The translations under genes and the position numbers were made by a program. From Sapria himalayana (Eukaryota; Streptophyta; Magnoliopsida; Malpighiales; Rafflesiaceae): 64,000 bases of DNA. Shown in pieces: positions 51,325 to 64,000 of this stretch; position 1 is the stretch's first letter, and each line of letters begins with the position of its first letter. The notes beneath the pieces are model-generated. The model was given only the letters and a program-made list of their open reading frames with translations, did not search any database and was not told the DNA's origin. The stretch covers positions 405,746-469,745 of the forward strand of contig JAREIK010003105.1 of assembly GCA_029783825.1 (NCBI GenBank), read 5' to 3'.

Positions 51325-52504
51325 TAGGGTTGCTCATGGGACCGGAGATTCGCGACCCAACCCGAAGTCTTGTCCTGAAAGAATCGGCACTGAGAAAAAT
51401 GCGTTGGCTTTGACTTTTCTCGTTCTGTTCTGTCACGTATTTTTTTTTGGGACGGTTCCGGATCTTAAGCAATATCCATCCCGAGAACCATCCCATCCTA
51501 TGATACTAAAACCAAGAATATATATATATATATATATAATATGAAGATGCTACCATTTCCGCTATTGCCCATCCAATTCCGACGCACCTATTGCTGTTCT
51601 GAGAGTTCCGGGCCACCAAACACTGTTCCAGCCGTGTTCAGTTAGGTCAAGCCCTTGTCCATCACACTTCTGGTTAGCTCCACTGTGTCTCAGATGCCAC
51701 CAGCCTTTTGGTTTGTTTTTCTGACTAGAATTGAGTGATTAATTATTATTATTATTATTATTATTATTATGTGTCTCAGTCAGTTTTGTTGGGTATTGGT
51801 TGTGGTGTTGTGGTTGGGCCGAATGAGGGGGATGAATGTGTTACAGTCAGTTTTGTAGAGCATTCTTGTTTGGAATATTTATATGTATTTATGCTTAACA
51901 GATCATATTAATTAATGGCAATGAAGATGGCACAATCCAACAGTAAACAAAAAATACAATAAATTAAAGATGATCACATCTCAAATGATCAAAGTACTGG
52001 TAAATCCAATCATCATCCTTTCAGGAACCCTCCTATTGTTACGGCAGGTTTTTCAATTCCAATTGTAAAAGAAAGACAAGGTACATCTGAACCTCAAACT
52101 CAGAAAAAGTATGAGTCTGCTGTTTGGGAAACTTATGAGATATTAGTTGATTTAGAGGTAAATGAAACTCGAAGGGCAGCTTGTAAATGGTGTAGGAAAG
52201 AATATTTGGCAAAAAGTGATCAAGGTATCTCAGGTTTATGGAAATACTTGAGAGTGACTTGTAGGAAATTTCCACACACAAAAGAATTAATAGAAGCTCA
52301 CAAAGGTAAAGAAAAGTCACAATCTTTGTTGAGTTTCACTAAAGGTACTAGTTCAGAGGATAACAAATTAACTTGTTGGCAATTTGTTCAACAACCAGTT
52401 AGGGATGCTTTGGTGAAAATGATCATAAAAAATGAATTGCCTTTTTGTTTTGTTGAGAGGGATGAGGTCAAGGAGTTTTGTGAAGTTAGTGTGCGTCAAT
52501 TTAT
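51325..52504 (+). mobile_element. hAT transposon, copy 3, left part only
   Basis: The left terminal repeat TAGGGTTGCTCATGGGAC and the same 5' region as copies 1 and 2, with (TA)n at about 51519-51538 and (ATT)n at about 51743-51770. It breaks off inside the transposase gene at GTGCGTCAATTTA and continues straight into satellite of orientation A. The last few bases (ATTTATT) fit either side, a short microhomology. The 3' two thirds of the element are missing. Confidence 0.9.
51915..52504 (+). pseudogene. hAT transposase fragment, copy 3 (BED finger)
   Basis: ATG at 51915, a stop after 15 codons (CAA TAA), then an open frame to the truncation. It carries the best-kept BED zinc finger of the three copies: ACKWCRKEYLAKSDQG, WKYLRVTCRKFPH, then KGTSSEDNKLTCWQF and NELPFCFVERDEVKEF. 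The BED finger binds element DNA in hAT transposases. The catalytic core and dimerisation domain are lost with the truncation. The last residues before the stop at 52511 come from satellite. Confidence 0.9.
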
Positions 52505-55500
52505 TATTTAGTAATATATTTTACATTGATTTTGAATAAATTTAGATTTTGCAAATATATTTTAAAAAATATCTATCTTATTAATAATAGTTTAATAATT
52601 TTTTTTTGATCATTATTATAATATCTAGCAATGTAATTATTTATATTGAATTTAAATGACTTATAATTATTAAGATTATTATAACTAAATATTATATTTA
52701 CATTTGAAAAAAATTTAAAAATTATTATATTTTCAAAGGTTATAACCTTAAAAAATTAAAAAAATTATAAAAATAAATTTTTTGTTATATCATTGTTTAA
52801 ATAAAACTAATAAACTACTAAATGCATAAACACTTAAACCTCTAAACTCTTAAACACAAAAGCCCCTAAATACTTAAACCTTTAAACTCGTAAACCTTAA
52901 ATATAATTTAAATAATTTATTAAAATATTAATTACAAAATAAATTATTTGTCATACAAATATAATTTAAATAATTTATTTTTCATCAAAAAAATATATAA
53001 GCTTATAAAAAGAAGCAAAAACTATAAAAAAATATTATTTATTAATAAATTTTACTTGGATTTTGAATATTTTTAGGTTTTGCAATTATATTTTAATTCA
53101 TATCTATCATATTAAAAATAACATATTAATTTATTTTTTGATAATTGATATCATATCTATCAATAAAATTGTATATATTTAGTTTATATTATATATTATA
53201 ATGATAATTATTACTAAATATTGTATACATATTTTTAAAAAATTTTAAAATTATTATATTTTCTAAGGTAACCTTTAAAAATGTGAATAAATATCAAAAA
53301 TAATTTTTTTATTATTTCATTGTTTAAATAAAACATATAATCAACTAAATCCATAAAAACATAAATCGCTAAAATCATAAATGAAAAAACCTCTAAATAC
53401 TTAAAATATTAAACATGTATACATTAATAATAATTCATAAATCTCATTTTAATTTTTATTCAGTATAATTTTAAATTTTTATTTTAATTATTTAACACTT
53501 TTTTTATAGAAAAATTAATTACAAAATAAATTATTAGTGAGATAGATCTAATTTAAATTAGACTGGTATATCCAAAATAATAAGAATAAATCTCAATATT
53601 ATTTTTTTCATTATAATTTTAAATATTCATTTTAATTATTTATTTGTTTATTTTTATATAAATATTGATTAAAAAAATTAATTATGAGTTAGGCAAATAT
53701 AATTTATATAAATTAATTTTCATCAAAAAAATATGGATAAACTATTTAAAAGAAAACAAAATTTCAAAACAAAAAATTATTATATAGTAATATATTTTGA
53801 TTTCTTATGAATCACTTTACGTTTTTTTATTATATTTTAAATGATATTTATCTTATTAATAATAGATTATTAATTTATTTTTTGAACATTTTTAGAATAT
53901 TTATCAATAATATTGTATATATTAAATTTATATGATCTAAATATATAATGATTATTATAACTAAATATTGAAAACCACTAAATGCATACATAGTTAAATC
54001 AGTAAACTCCTAAGGCCCGTAATGCCTAAATACATAAGCTATTAAACTGCTATATACTACTAAATAATAAAGAAATCTAGTTTTTATTTCAATTTATTAA
54101 TATTTTAAATATTAATTTTAATTATTTATAAGTTTATTTTGTATAAATATTTATTACAAAATAAATTATAAGTGCGACAAATATAAATTAAAAAATTTAT
54201 TTTTAATCAAAGAAAATATATATGCTTATTAAAGAAGTAAACTTTTAAAAATTAAAAATTATTATCCAGTAATATTTTATTTAATTTTGAATCAATTTGG
54301 GTTTTGTAAATATTTTTTAATTAATATCTATCTTATTATTAATTACAATTTTAATTTAATTTTTGATAATTATTATAATATCTATCAATAAAAATGTTTA
54401 TATTGAATTTTTATGATATATAATTATTAAAATTATTATAACTAAATATTATATTCTCATTTCAAAAAATTTTAAATATTATTATATTTTCAAAGGTTAT
54501 AACCTTTGAAAATGACAAAAAATTACAAAATATTTTTCTATTATTTTATTATTTAAATAAAACCTATAAACCACTAAATTCCTAAAAACATAAATCGCTA
54601 AACTCCTAAACAACAAAACTTACAAATACTTAAACTATTAAACTGGTATACATTAATAATACATCATAAATCTCATTTTAATTTTTATTAAGTGTAATTT
54701 TAAATTTTAATTTTAATTATTTATCAGTTTATTTTTATAGAAATATTAATTACAATATAAATTATTAGTGAGAGAGATCTATTTTAAATAATTGATTTTT
54801 TAACAAAAAAAAATATATTTGGTTATAAAACGTGGCAAAATTTTAAAAACAAAAATTTATTATTTTGAAATATATTTTATTTTGATTTTGATTCATTTTA
54901 GTTTTTGCAATTATATTTTAATTTATATCATTCTTATTAATAATAGTTTATTAATTTTTTATTGATCATTATTATAATATCTATTAATAAAATTATTTAT
55001 ATTGAGTTTACATTATAAATAATTATTAAGAATATTATAACTAAATATTATATTAACATTTAAAAAAAATTAAAAATTATTATATTTACAAAGGTTATAA
55101 CCTTCAAAATTTAAAAAAAAATTTAAAAATTTAATTTTTATTTTTTTATTATTTAAATAAAAACTATAAATCACTAAAGTCCGAAATACTTAAATCACTA
55201 AACCCCAAAACACCTAAATACTTAAAGCATTAAACATGTATATCCTGAATAATAAATAATAAATCTCAATTTTATTTATATTCATTATAATTTTAAATAA
55301 TCATTTTAATTATTTATTAGTTTATTTTTATACAATTATAATTTACAAAATAAATTATGAGTAAGACAAATTAATTTTAATAATTCATTTATAATAACAC
55401 AAATATAAAGTTATAAAAAAGCAAAATATTAAAAAAATTATTATTAAGTAATATATTAGAAAATAAAATATGAGTGCGAGAAATATAATTTAAATAATTT

Positions 55501-58500
55501 TTTTATAATTAAAAAAGATATATACGCTTATAAAAGAAGTAAATTTTAAAAATTAAAATTTATTATCTAGTAATATATTTTACTTTAATTTTGAATCAAT
55601 TTGGGTTTTCTAAATATTTTTTAATTATTATCTATCTTATTATTAATTGTTTATTAAATTAATTTTTGATGATTATGATAATATCTATCAATAAAATTGT
55701 TTATATTGAATTTATATGATATATAAATATTAATATTATTATAACTAAATATTGTATTCACATATCAGTAAATCTTGAATTTTATTATATTTTCAAAGGT
55801 TATATCCTCTAAAAATGAGAAACTATTACAATTTTTTTGTTATTTTATTGTTTAAAAAAACATATAAAATACTAAATGCCTAAAAACATAAATCTCTAAA
55901 TTTCTAAATGTCAAAACTATTAAACTATTATACTTTAATAATAAATCATAAATCTCATTTTAATTTTTATTCAGTAAAATTTTAAATTTTTATTTTTATT
56001 ATTTATCAGTTTATTTTTATAGAAATATTAATTACAAAATAGATTATTAGTGAGAGAAATCTAATTTAAATTAAACCGGTATACCCTAAATAATAATTAA
56101 TAAATCTCATATTTCTTTCATTATAATTTTAAATATTCATTTTAATTATTTATTTGTTTATTTTTATTTAAATATTAATAACAAAATAAATTAATAGTTA
56201 CAAAAAAATAATTTATATAAATTATTTCACATCAAAAAAATATAGAAAAACATTTAAAAGAAAAAAAAATTCAAAACAAAAAAATTATTATATAGTAATA
56301 TATTTTGCTAAGCTTCTGAATCATTTTGGGTTTTTTGATTATATTTTAATTGATATCTATCTTATTAATTATAGATTATTAATTTATTTTTTGATCATTA
56401 TTAGTATATTTTTCAATAAAAATGTTAATATTGAATTTATATGATATATAAATTTATATATTATTATAACTAAATATAGTATTCACTTTAGAAAAAAAAT
56501 TTAAAATTATTATATTTTCAATGATTATAATATTAAAAAATGTCAAAAAATAAAAAAAAATAATTTTTTTTGTTATTTCATTGTTTAAATAAAACATATA
56601 CACCACTAAATGTCTAAGCACTTAAATCACTATACTACAAAATCCCGATACCCCAATATAGATAATCCTTTAAACTGGTATACCCTAAATAATATTTAAT
56701 AAGTCTCATTTTTTTTGTTTTCATTATAATTTAAAAAATTAATTTTGATAGTTTAGTTTTTTATTTTTATATATTTATTAATTATAAAATAAATTATGAG
56801 TTAAAAATAGAATTTATTAAAAATATTTTTCATCAAAAAATAGATAAGCTTATTAAAATCATAAAAATTTTAAAACAAATAATTATTATTTTGTGATATA
56901 TTTTGTTTAGCTTTTGAATCATTTTAGGTTTTGATATTATATTTTAAGTAATATCAATCTTATTCATAATAGATTTTTAATTTATTTTTTGATAATTATT
57001 AGAATATCTATCAATAAAAGTGTTTATATTGAATTTATATGATATATAATTATCATGATTATTATAAATATATATTATATTCACTTTTGAAAAGAAATTT
57101 AAAAATTATTATATTTTCAAAGGTTATAACCTTAAAAAATGAGAAAAAATAATAAAATTATTTTTTTGTTATTTCATTTTTAAAATAAAACCTATAGATC
57201 ATTAAATGCTTACATACTTAAATCAATAAGCTCATAGACCCTGAAACCCCTAAATACAGAAACCTTTTAACAGCTATATACTACTTAATAAATAATAAAG
57301 AATAAAGAATAAATCTATTTTTTATTTCTATTTATTATAATTTTAAATATTCACTTAAATTATTTATAGTTTAATTTTTTAGAAAAATTAATTACAAAAT
57401 AAATTTTGAGTGGGATAAATATTATTTAAATAATTTATTTTTAATCAATAAAAAATATAAGCTTATAAAAAGAAGGAAATATTTGAAAATTAAATATTAT
57501 TATTTAGTAATATATTTTGATTTGATTTTGAATCATTTTTTGTTATGTAAATATATTTTAATTAATATTTATATTATTAATAGTTTATTAATTTAATTTT
57601 TGATCATTATTATACTATCTATCATTAAAACTATTTATATTAAATTTATATGATATATAAATAGAAAGTTTAATATAATTATACATGGTATTCACATTTC
57701 AAAAAATTTAAAAAATTATTTTAATTTTAAAGGTTATAACCTTTGAAAATCAGATAAAATCAAAAAAAGAATTGTTTATTATATAAATAAAAACTATAAA
57801 CCACTAAATGCCTAAAAACATAAATTGCTATACTCCTAAATGACAAAACCCCTATATTAACAATCCATTAAACTGGTATACCGTATATAATAAATCATAA
57901 ATCACTTTTTAATTTATATTCATTATAATTTTAATTATTCATTTTAATTATTTATTAGTTTCTTTTTTATAGAAATATTAATTGCAAAATAAAAAAAGAG
58001 TGAGACAAATATAATTTTAATAATTTATTTTTAATCAAAAAATAAATATAAGCTTATAAAATGAAGTAAAAATTTAAAAACAAAAAATATCATTTAGTAA
58101 TATATTTTACTTTTATTTTGAATCATTAATGGGTTTGCATTTATATTTTAATTGCTATCAATCTTATTAATAATAGTTTATTAAATTATTTTGTGATCAT
58201 TATTATAATATCTATCAATAAAATTAATTATATTGAATTTAAATGTCTTATAAATAACAAGATTATTATAACTAAATATTATATTTACATTTGAAAAAAA
58301 TTTAAAAATTATTATATTTTCAAAGATTATAACCTTCAAAAATGATAAAAAATCACAAAATTAATTTTTTTATTATTTTATTATTTAAATAAAACATTTA
58401 AACCACAAAATGCCTAATCATTTAAATATCTAGACTCCTTAGCCCTAAAAGCTCCTAAATACTTAAACCATTAAACATATATACCCTAAATAATAAATAA

Positions 58501-61500
58501 TAAATTTCATTTTTATTTGTATTCATTATAATTTCCAATATTTATTTTAATTATTCATTAGTTTATTTTTATAGAAATATTAATTATAAAATAAATAATG
58601 AGTGAGACATATAATTTAAATATATTTTTTTTATGAACAAAATAAGCTTATGAAAATAAACAAATTTTCAAAAATTTAAAAATTTATTTAGTAATATAAT
58701 TTACTTTGATTTTGAATTATTTTGTGTTCTCTAAATATATTTTAATTAATATCTATCTTATTAATAATAGTTTATTAATTTATTTTTCGATCATTATAAT
58801 AATATATATTAATAAAATTTTTTATATTAATTTACATCAAATATAATTAAGATTATTATTATTAAGTATTGTATTCATATTTTAGAAAGATTAAAAAATT
58901 ATTATATTTTCAAAGGTTATAACCTTTCAAAATCACGAAAATTCATAAAAATAAATTTTTTGTTATTTCATTGAATAAATAAAACCTATAAACAGCTAAA
59001 TGTGCAAACATATAAATCAATAAACTCCTTAACACCAAAACCACAAAATATTTAAACCATTTAATAGGTATACCCTAAATAATAAATCATATATCTCTTT
59101 TTAATTAGTATTCATTATAATTATAAATATTCATTTTAATTATTTATCAATTTATTTTTGTAGAAATATTAATTACAAAATGAATTATTAGTGAGACAAA
59201 TTTAATTTAAATAATTTATTTTTCATCAAAAAATATATATATGCTTATAAAATGACGTAAAATTTTTATAATAAAAAATTATTATTAAGTAATATATCTT
59301 ATTTTTATTTTGAATCATTTTTTATTCTACAATTATATTTTAATTTATATCATTCTTATTAATACTAGTTTATTAATTTATTTATTGATCATTATAATAA
59401 TATCTATTAATAAAATTATTTATATTTAGTTTACATTATATATAATTATTAAGATTATTATATCTAAATATTATATTCACATTTAAAAAAATGTTAAATT
59501 ATTATATTTTCAAATGTTACACCTTTAGAAATTAAAAAAATTCCAAAAATTAAATTTTTTGTTTTTTAATTCTTTAGATTATAACTATAAATCACTAAAG
59601 GTCTAAACACTTATATCACTAAATTCTTAAACCCAAAAAAATATAAATACTTGAAGCATTAAACCAGTATATCCTGAATAAAAAATAATAAATTTCAATT
59701 TCATTTGTATTCATTATAATTTTAAATAATTATATTAATTATTTATTAGTTTATTATTATAGAATTATAAATTACAAAATAAATTATGAGTAAGACAAAT
59801 TAATTTAAATAATTTATTTATAATAACACAAATATAAAGTTATAAAAAAACAAAACATTAAAAAAATTATTATTAAGTAATATATTTTACTTTGTTTTGA
59901 ATAAATTTTGAATTTGCAAATATATTTTAAATAATATATATATTTTTAATAATAGTTTATTAATTTATTTATTGATCATTATTATAATATCTAGATGTGT
60001 GGTTATTTATATTGAATTTAAATGACTTATATTTATTAAGATTATTATAACTAAATATTATATTTACATCTGAAAAAAATTTAGAAATTTTTATATTTTC
60101 AAAGGTTATAACCTTCAAAAATTAAAAAAAAATAAAAATAAATTTTTTGTTATATCATTGTTTAAATAAAACTTATAAACAACTAAATGCATAAACACTT
60201 AAACCTCTAAACTCCTAAACACAAAAGCCCCTAAATACTTAAACCTTTAAACTCGTAAACCTTAAATATAATTTTAATAAATTATTAAAATATTAATTAC
60301 AAAATAAATTATGAGTGATACAAATATAATTTTAATAATTTATTTTTCATTAAAAAAAATATAAGCTTATAAAAAGAAGCAAAAACTAAAATAAAGTATT
60401 ATTTACTAATAAATTTTACTTGGATTTTTAATATTTTTAGGTTTTGCAATTATATTTTAATTTATATCTATCATATTAATAATAGCATATTAATTTATTT
60501 TTTGATAATTGATATCATATCTATAAATAAAATTGTTTATATATAGATTATATTATATATAATTATGCTGATTATTATTACTAAATATTGTATTCACATT
60601 TTTAAAAAAATTTAAAATTATTATATTTTCAAAGGTTATAACCTTTGAAAATGTGAAAAAATATCAAAAATAAGTTTTTTGTTATTTCATTATTTAAATA
60701 TAACCAATAAACCACTAAATGCCTAAAAAGATAAATAACTACTCTCCAAAATGACAAAACTTCTAAATACTTAAACCATTAAACTGGTAAATATTAATAA
60801 TAATTCATAATTCTCATTTTAATTTTATTCAGTATAATTTTAAATTTTTATTTTAATTATTTATCAGTTTATTTTTAAAGAAATATTAATTACAAAATAA
60901 ATTATTAGTGAGACAGATATAACTTAAATTAAACCGGTATACCTTAAATAATAAATAATAAATCTCATTTTTTTTCATTATAATTTTTAATATTCATTTT
61001 AATTATTAATTTTTTATTTTTATATAAATATTAATTAAAAAATAAATTATGAGTTAGAAAAATATAATTTATGTAAATTATTTTTAATCAAAAAAATATA
61101 GATAAACTTTTTTAAAATAAAAAAAATCTCAAAACAAAAAATTATTATATAGTAATATATTTTGCTTTACTTCTGAATCTTTTTAGGTTTTGTAATTATA
61201 TTTTAATTGATATCTATCTTATTAATAATAGATTATTAAGTTATTTTTTCTACATTATTTGAATATGTATCAATAAAAATGTTTATATTGAAATTATATG
61301 ATAAATAAATATAATCATTATTATAACTAAATATTGTATTCACTTTTGAAAAAATTTTAAAATTATTATATTTTCATAGGTTATAACCTTTGAAAATGTG
61401 AAAAAATAAAAAAAAATATTTATTCTTTATTATTCTACAGTTTAAATAAAACATATACCCTACTAAATGCCTAAGCACTTAAATAACTAAACTACAAAAT

Positions 61501-62103
61501 CTCGATACCTCTATATAGATAATCCGTTAAATCCGTATACCCTAAATAATAATTAATAAATTTCATTTTTATTTGTTTTCATTATAATTTTAAAATTTCA
61601 TCTTGATTGTGTAGTTATTTTGTTTTTATATAAGTATTAATTATAAAATAAATTATGAGTTAAAATATAATTTATAAAAATTATTTTTAATCAAAAAATT
61701 GATTAGCTTATAAAAAGAATAAAAATTTAAAAACAAATAATTATTATTTAGTAATATATTTTGCTTTGATTTTCAATCATTTTAGGTTTTGATATTATAT
61801 TTTAAGTAATATCAATCTTATTCATAATAAATTTTTAATTTATTTTTTGATAATTATTAGAATATCTATCAATAAAATTGTTTATATTGAATTTATATGA
61901 TATATAATTATTATGATTATTATAAATAAATATTGTATTCACGTTTGAAAAAAATTTAAAAATTATTATATTTTCAAAGGTTATAATCTTAAAAAATGAG
62001 AAAAATTAATAAAAATAATTTTTTTGTTATTTTATTTTTTAAATAAAATCTATAGACCATTAAATGTTATTTTATTTTATTTTTCATCTTTATTATTCTA
62101 CAG
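52505..62103 (+). repeat. AT-rich tandem satellite, orientation A, block 3
   Basis: About 15 monomers with cores near 52733, 53265, 54497, 55090, 55795, 56517, 57117, 57731, 58325, 58913, 59513, 60104, 60638, 61377 and 61977. A deletion junction occurs near 53970. The marker ATAGATAATCC recurs at about 56661 and 61518, 4857 bp apart, which is eight monomers. The array is cut inside a monomer at 62103. Confidence 0.93.
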
Positions 62104-62258
62104 TCGGGTGGTCAATCAACGGCTACATCGGCTATGGGGGGGAGAGAAGCAAGTAGTTCCTCCCGGTTGCGAGAGAGCGATCTCAGTTGTGGTGGTGAAT
62201 CTCCTGCAGTGCCGGCAAGATCATCCATTGGTTACGTCGACCCGAGAAGAGCAGGCAT

Positions 62259-62648
62259 TCAATTCGAGTCTTGCTCATGTCGCCTCATTAGGCTTGGTAG
62301 GTTCAAAATATGGGTATGCTTGTCTTTACTTGATATTGTTTGTAAAGGGATCCATTTTACAAAAAGTCCTAAGGGGCCAGCAAATGGATACCCTTCCTTT
62401 TTAGTCAGCTGAGGAGTTGGTCGCTCATTAGCTAGATGGAGGAGTCTTGCTTGAATCCACCCATGCTTCAATTGCTCTTGAGTCGGTACCCGAGATAAAG
62501 AAGGCACCCGGTCTCCCGCCTTCAATGGATCTCTTTCTACTCGTGCATGCTTCTTCCGTCGATGACGTGATCTCTGAAATTCGATCGATTGGAGTCGGGT
62601 CATGATCTCATTCCTCCCCTCAATACTCGGGTTAGTTCTTTCAGCCAA
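62259..62648 (-). CDS. Hypothetical ORF, 129 codons, organelle-like block
   Basis: Starts MAERTNPSIEGRNEIMTRLQ and is basic in the middle (RSRHRRKKHARVERD). It has no recognisable domain, signal or membrane segment. It resembles the unassigned ORFs of plant mitochondrial genomes in size and composition. In nuclear chromatin it is unlikely to be expressed. Frames on the + strand overlap it (62134-62412), so even its strand is uncertain. Confidence 0.25.
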   Translation of the reverse strand: MAERTNPSIEGRNEIMTRLQSIEFQRSRHRRKKHARVERDPLKAGDRVPSLSRVPTQEQLKHGWIQARLLHLANERPTPQLTKKEGYPFAGPLGLFVKWIPLQTISSKDKHTHILNLPSLMRRHEQDSN

Positions 62649-62871
62649 TGAGGAAAGCTGCTTCTCGACTTTGGCTGGGCCAGTTCTTCTGGTTGGACTA
62701 CTTCCTCCGACTAGGCTACTTTCTTTGGTACTGGCAATCGGGAATGCCGTTCAAAGAAAACAAGTAGCTTAGGGGAACTTGTTCTTGTTCCTCTGGTTGG
62801 GTTAGCTGTTTAGACCGATAGAGGAGGAGACCAGTAAAAAGAACTAGTCTAAGGCTTGGGAACGGTGGTAG

Positions 62872-63117
62872 TTGAGACGGTCTAGGCACACGTTCAATAA
62901 GGCAATAGTTTCAACAAGAAGTTCCAATCATTCAAACAAGATGCATAAGGGGGTGGATGCTTTTTATGCAAAAAAGGCAAAACAGGATTGGATTTCCACT
63001 CATAAGGAAGGAAGGTTAGATACCTTTGATAGGGTTTTCTTTTTGGTTGAAATGGGATGGTGTTCAAACTCCCGAAATGCAGTCTATCCAGCAAACGGAG
63101 GCCACTTTCGAACTTAA
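62872..63117 (+). CDS. Hypothetical ORF, 81 codons, organelle-like block
   Basis: Begins MRRSRHTFNKAIVS and is rich in basic and polar residues, with no recognisable domain. An equally long frame lies on the opposite strand (62894-63139), so neither is convincing as a gene. Listed because it is the longest + strand frame in this part of the block. Confidence 0.15.
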   Translation: MRRSRHTFNKAIVSTRSSNHSNKMHKGVDAFYAKKAKQDWISTHKEGRLDTFDRVFFLVEMGWCSNSRNAVYPANGGHFRT

Positions 63118-63442
63118 AAAGGGGAGTGCTAACGCGCACACTTCCATTTTCTCGCTGAAGTCAGTCCGGTCAATCAATAAAGCATTCCATCGAGCCTCCG
63201 TCGTCCTTTAGAAGGCAATTCTGTCTCGAATCGTAGGGGAGTTCATTCAGGTACCTCGCATCTCTCAATCAAGGACAGGTTAGAATGCGAAGGAGCCGGT
63301 TACTTAGAGTAATAAAGCTGGCGGGACTACTTTACTTGAATAGGAAATCAGATTCATTTGATTGCTTTCTGGAATCTGTGAATGCGTAAACTACAAGTAG
63401 TCGGAGTCCCTCCCGGGCCCAGGCACATATTTTCATTTCGTT

Positions 63443-63576
63443 GATCCCCATCTTCCTCGTCATTCAGCACAGAAGTATTACTTCCAACTCACATGCAGCT
63501 TCTTATTGACAAATTGCAACGTGAGTTTGCCATGACTGATCCTAGTTTTAGAAAGAACATCGAGAGAAGAAGCTAA
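63443..63576 (+). pseudogene. Possible Ty1/copia reverse-transcriptase remnant
   Basis: The frame reads HMQLLIDKLQREFAMTD, then a stop at 63574. The pattern LI..L..EFAMTD resembles the stretch after the YVDD box in copia reverse transcriptases, where LG would follow; here PSF follows instead. No YVDD box is seen upstream (a stop lies at about 63442). Copia fragments are known residents of plant mitochondrial genomes. The match is short, so this is tentative. Confidence 0.3.
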
Positions 63577-64000
63577 GACCCTTCTACCTGATTATGCTTT
63601 CAAATAGCCAGGAGCGTAGCGAAAAACAAGAAGTCATCTTGGTCCGGTGGTACCTTACTCTCTATACTTAACATATCTTGCTTCCCTCTCACCATCTCTT
63701 CGGAATGGCACAGAATTCGTACTCCCCAAGTGGAGCACTCACGATACCCCAAAATCGAGTATAATAGTGGCCCTTCACGTTAGGAAGGAAAATAAACAAG
63801 GGGACGGTCTCCACAAGTAGGTCTTGTCTCCGCCAGTGGGGAAAACCTATATGGAATTTTATAGATAGGCGCAGTGAAGTTCATGCTGTATGCTAAGATG
63901 CTTTGACCTGTCATTCCGAATCTTTTGTAAAAAAAAGGGATATGAAAAGCAATCCACCCGGGGACTCATGCTAGGGGATTTGATTCATCTCGATAAATTC

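Larger units (their letters stand above)
62104..64000. other. Plant mitochondrial-like DNA block (putative nuclear insertion)
   Basis: Base composition changes abruptly to near-balanced GC, with the patchy, ORF-poor look of angiosperm mitochondrial intergenic DNA. It continues to the window end. No standard mitochondrial gene, rRNA or tRNA was recognised. Short overlapping frames exist on both strands. I judge the mitochondrial origin from sequence style only; a nuclear low-copy region or an assembly join is possible. Confidence 0.5.

Noticed and set aside
51311..51544. Frames at the left end of hAT copy 3 on both strands
   Set aside because: They lie in the terminal repeat and subterminal non-coding zone of the transposon.
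62024..62404. A 126-codon frame spanning the satellite/organelle-like junction
   Set aside because: Its first third is satellite and the rest overlaps other frames. It is a product of the junction.

Overview
The window is plant nuclear DNA, most likely heterochromatin of an angiosperm. The evidence is about 50 kb of very AT-rich tandem satellite, an L1-type LINE whose ORF2 ends in a plant-type RNase H domain, relics of a BED-finger hAT (Ac-like) transposon, and about 1.9 kb of GC-richer DNA at the right end that reads like plant mitochondrial intergenic sequence. I see no intact host gene, no rRNA, no tRNA and no CRISPR array. The species cannot be named from what is visible.

Satellite. The basic monomer is about 595 bp, with a longer form of about 740 bp that carries a partial internal duplication. 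Nearly every monomer carries a palindrome (a 14-nt half, ATTTTCAAAGGTTA, followed by its reverse complement) and, just beyond it, a 70-100 bp box of degenerate telomere-like CTAAA words. In orientation A (called + here) the box reads CCACTAAATGCCTAAA; orientation B (called -) is the reverse complement. Layout: A at about 286-13451, B at 13494-51324, A at 52505-62103. In the A blocks, marker variants recur about every 4.3-4.9 kb, which equals eight monomers.

Large-scale structure. Positions 1-5881 and 43971-49720 are colinear inverted copies, forming a 49.7 kb inverted repeat with arms of about 5.8 kb around a 38 kb centre. Each arm holds satellite plus the same two non-satellite inserts: X (1-285 and 49448-49720, the latter continuing to 50045) and Y (3706-5881 and 43971-46141). 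By eye the arms differ at roughly one base in ten, yet a 415-bp block inside Y is identical in both (5200-5614 and 44239-44653).

Mobile elements. Four hAT relics sit at the same site of the satellite monomer (GCATTTAG): two full-length dead copies (16654-20327, 38188-41853), a truncated left end (51325-52504) and a 33-bp right end (13460-13492). Both satellite orientation switches fall exactly on the two truncated relics. A 6.4 kb LINE (22718-29093, minus strand) with a 13-bp target-site duplication and a poly(A) tail is inserted in the B block; both of its ORFs are broken.

Right end. At 62103 the satellite stops abruptly and organelle-like DNA begins and runs to the window end. The junction shares a 17-bp motif with the satellite 663 bp upstream. 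Nothing here forms a working pathway. The window records satellite amplification, inverted duplication, transposon insertion and organelle-DNA capture.
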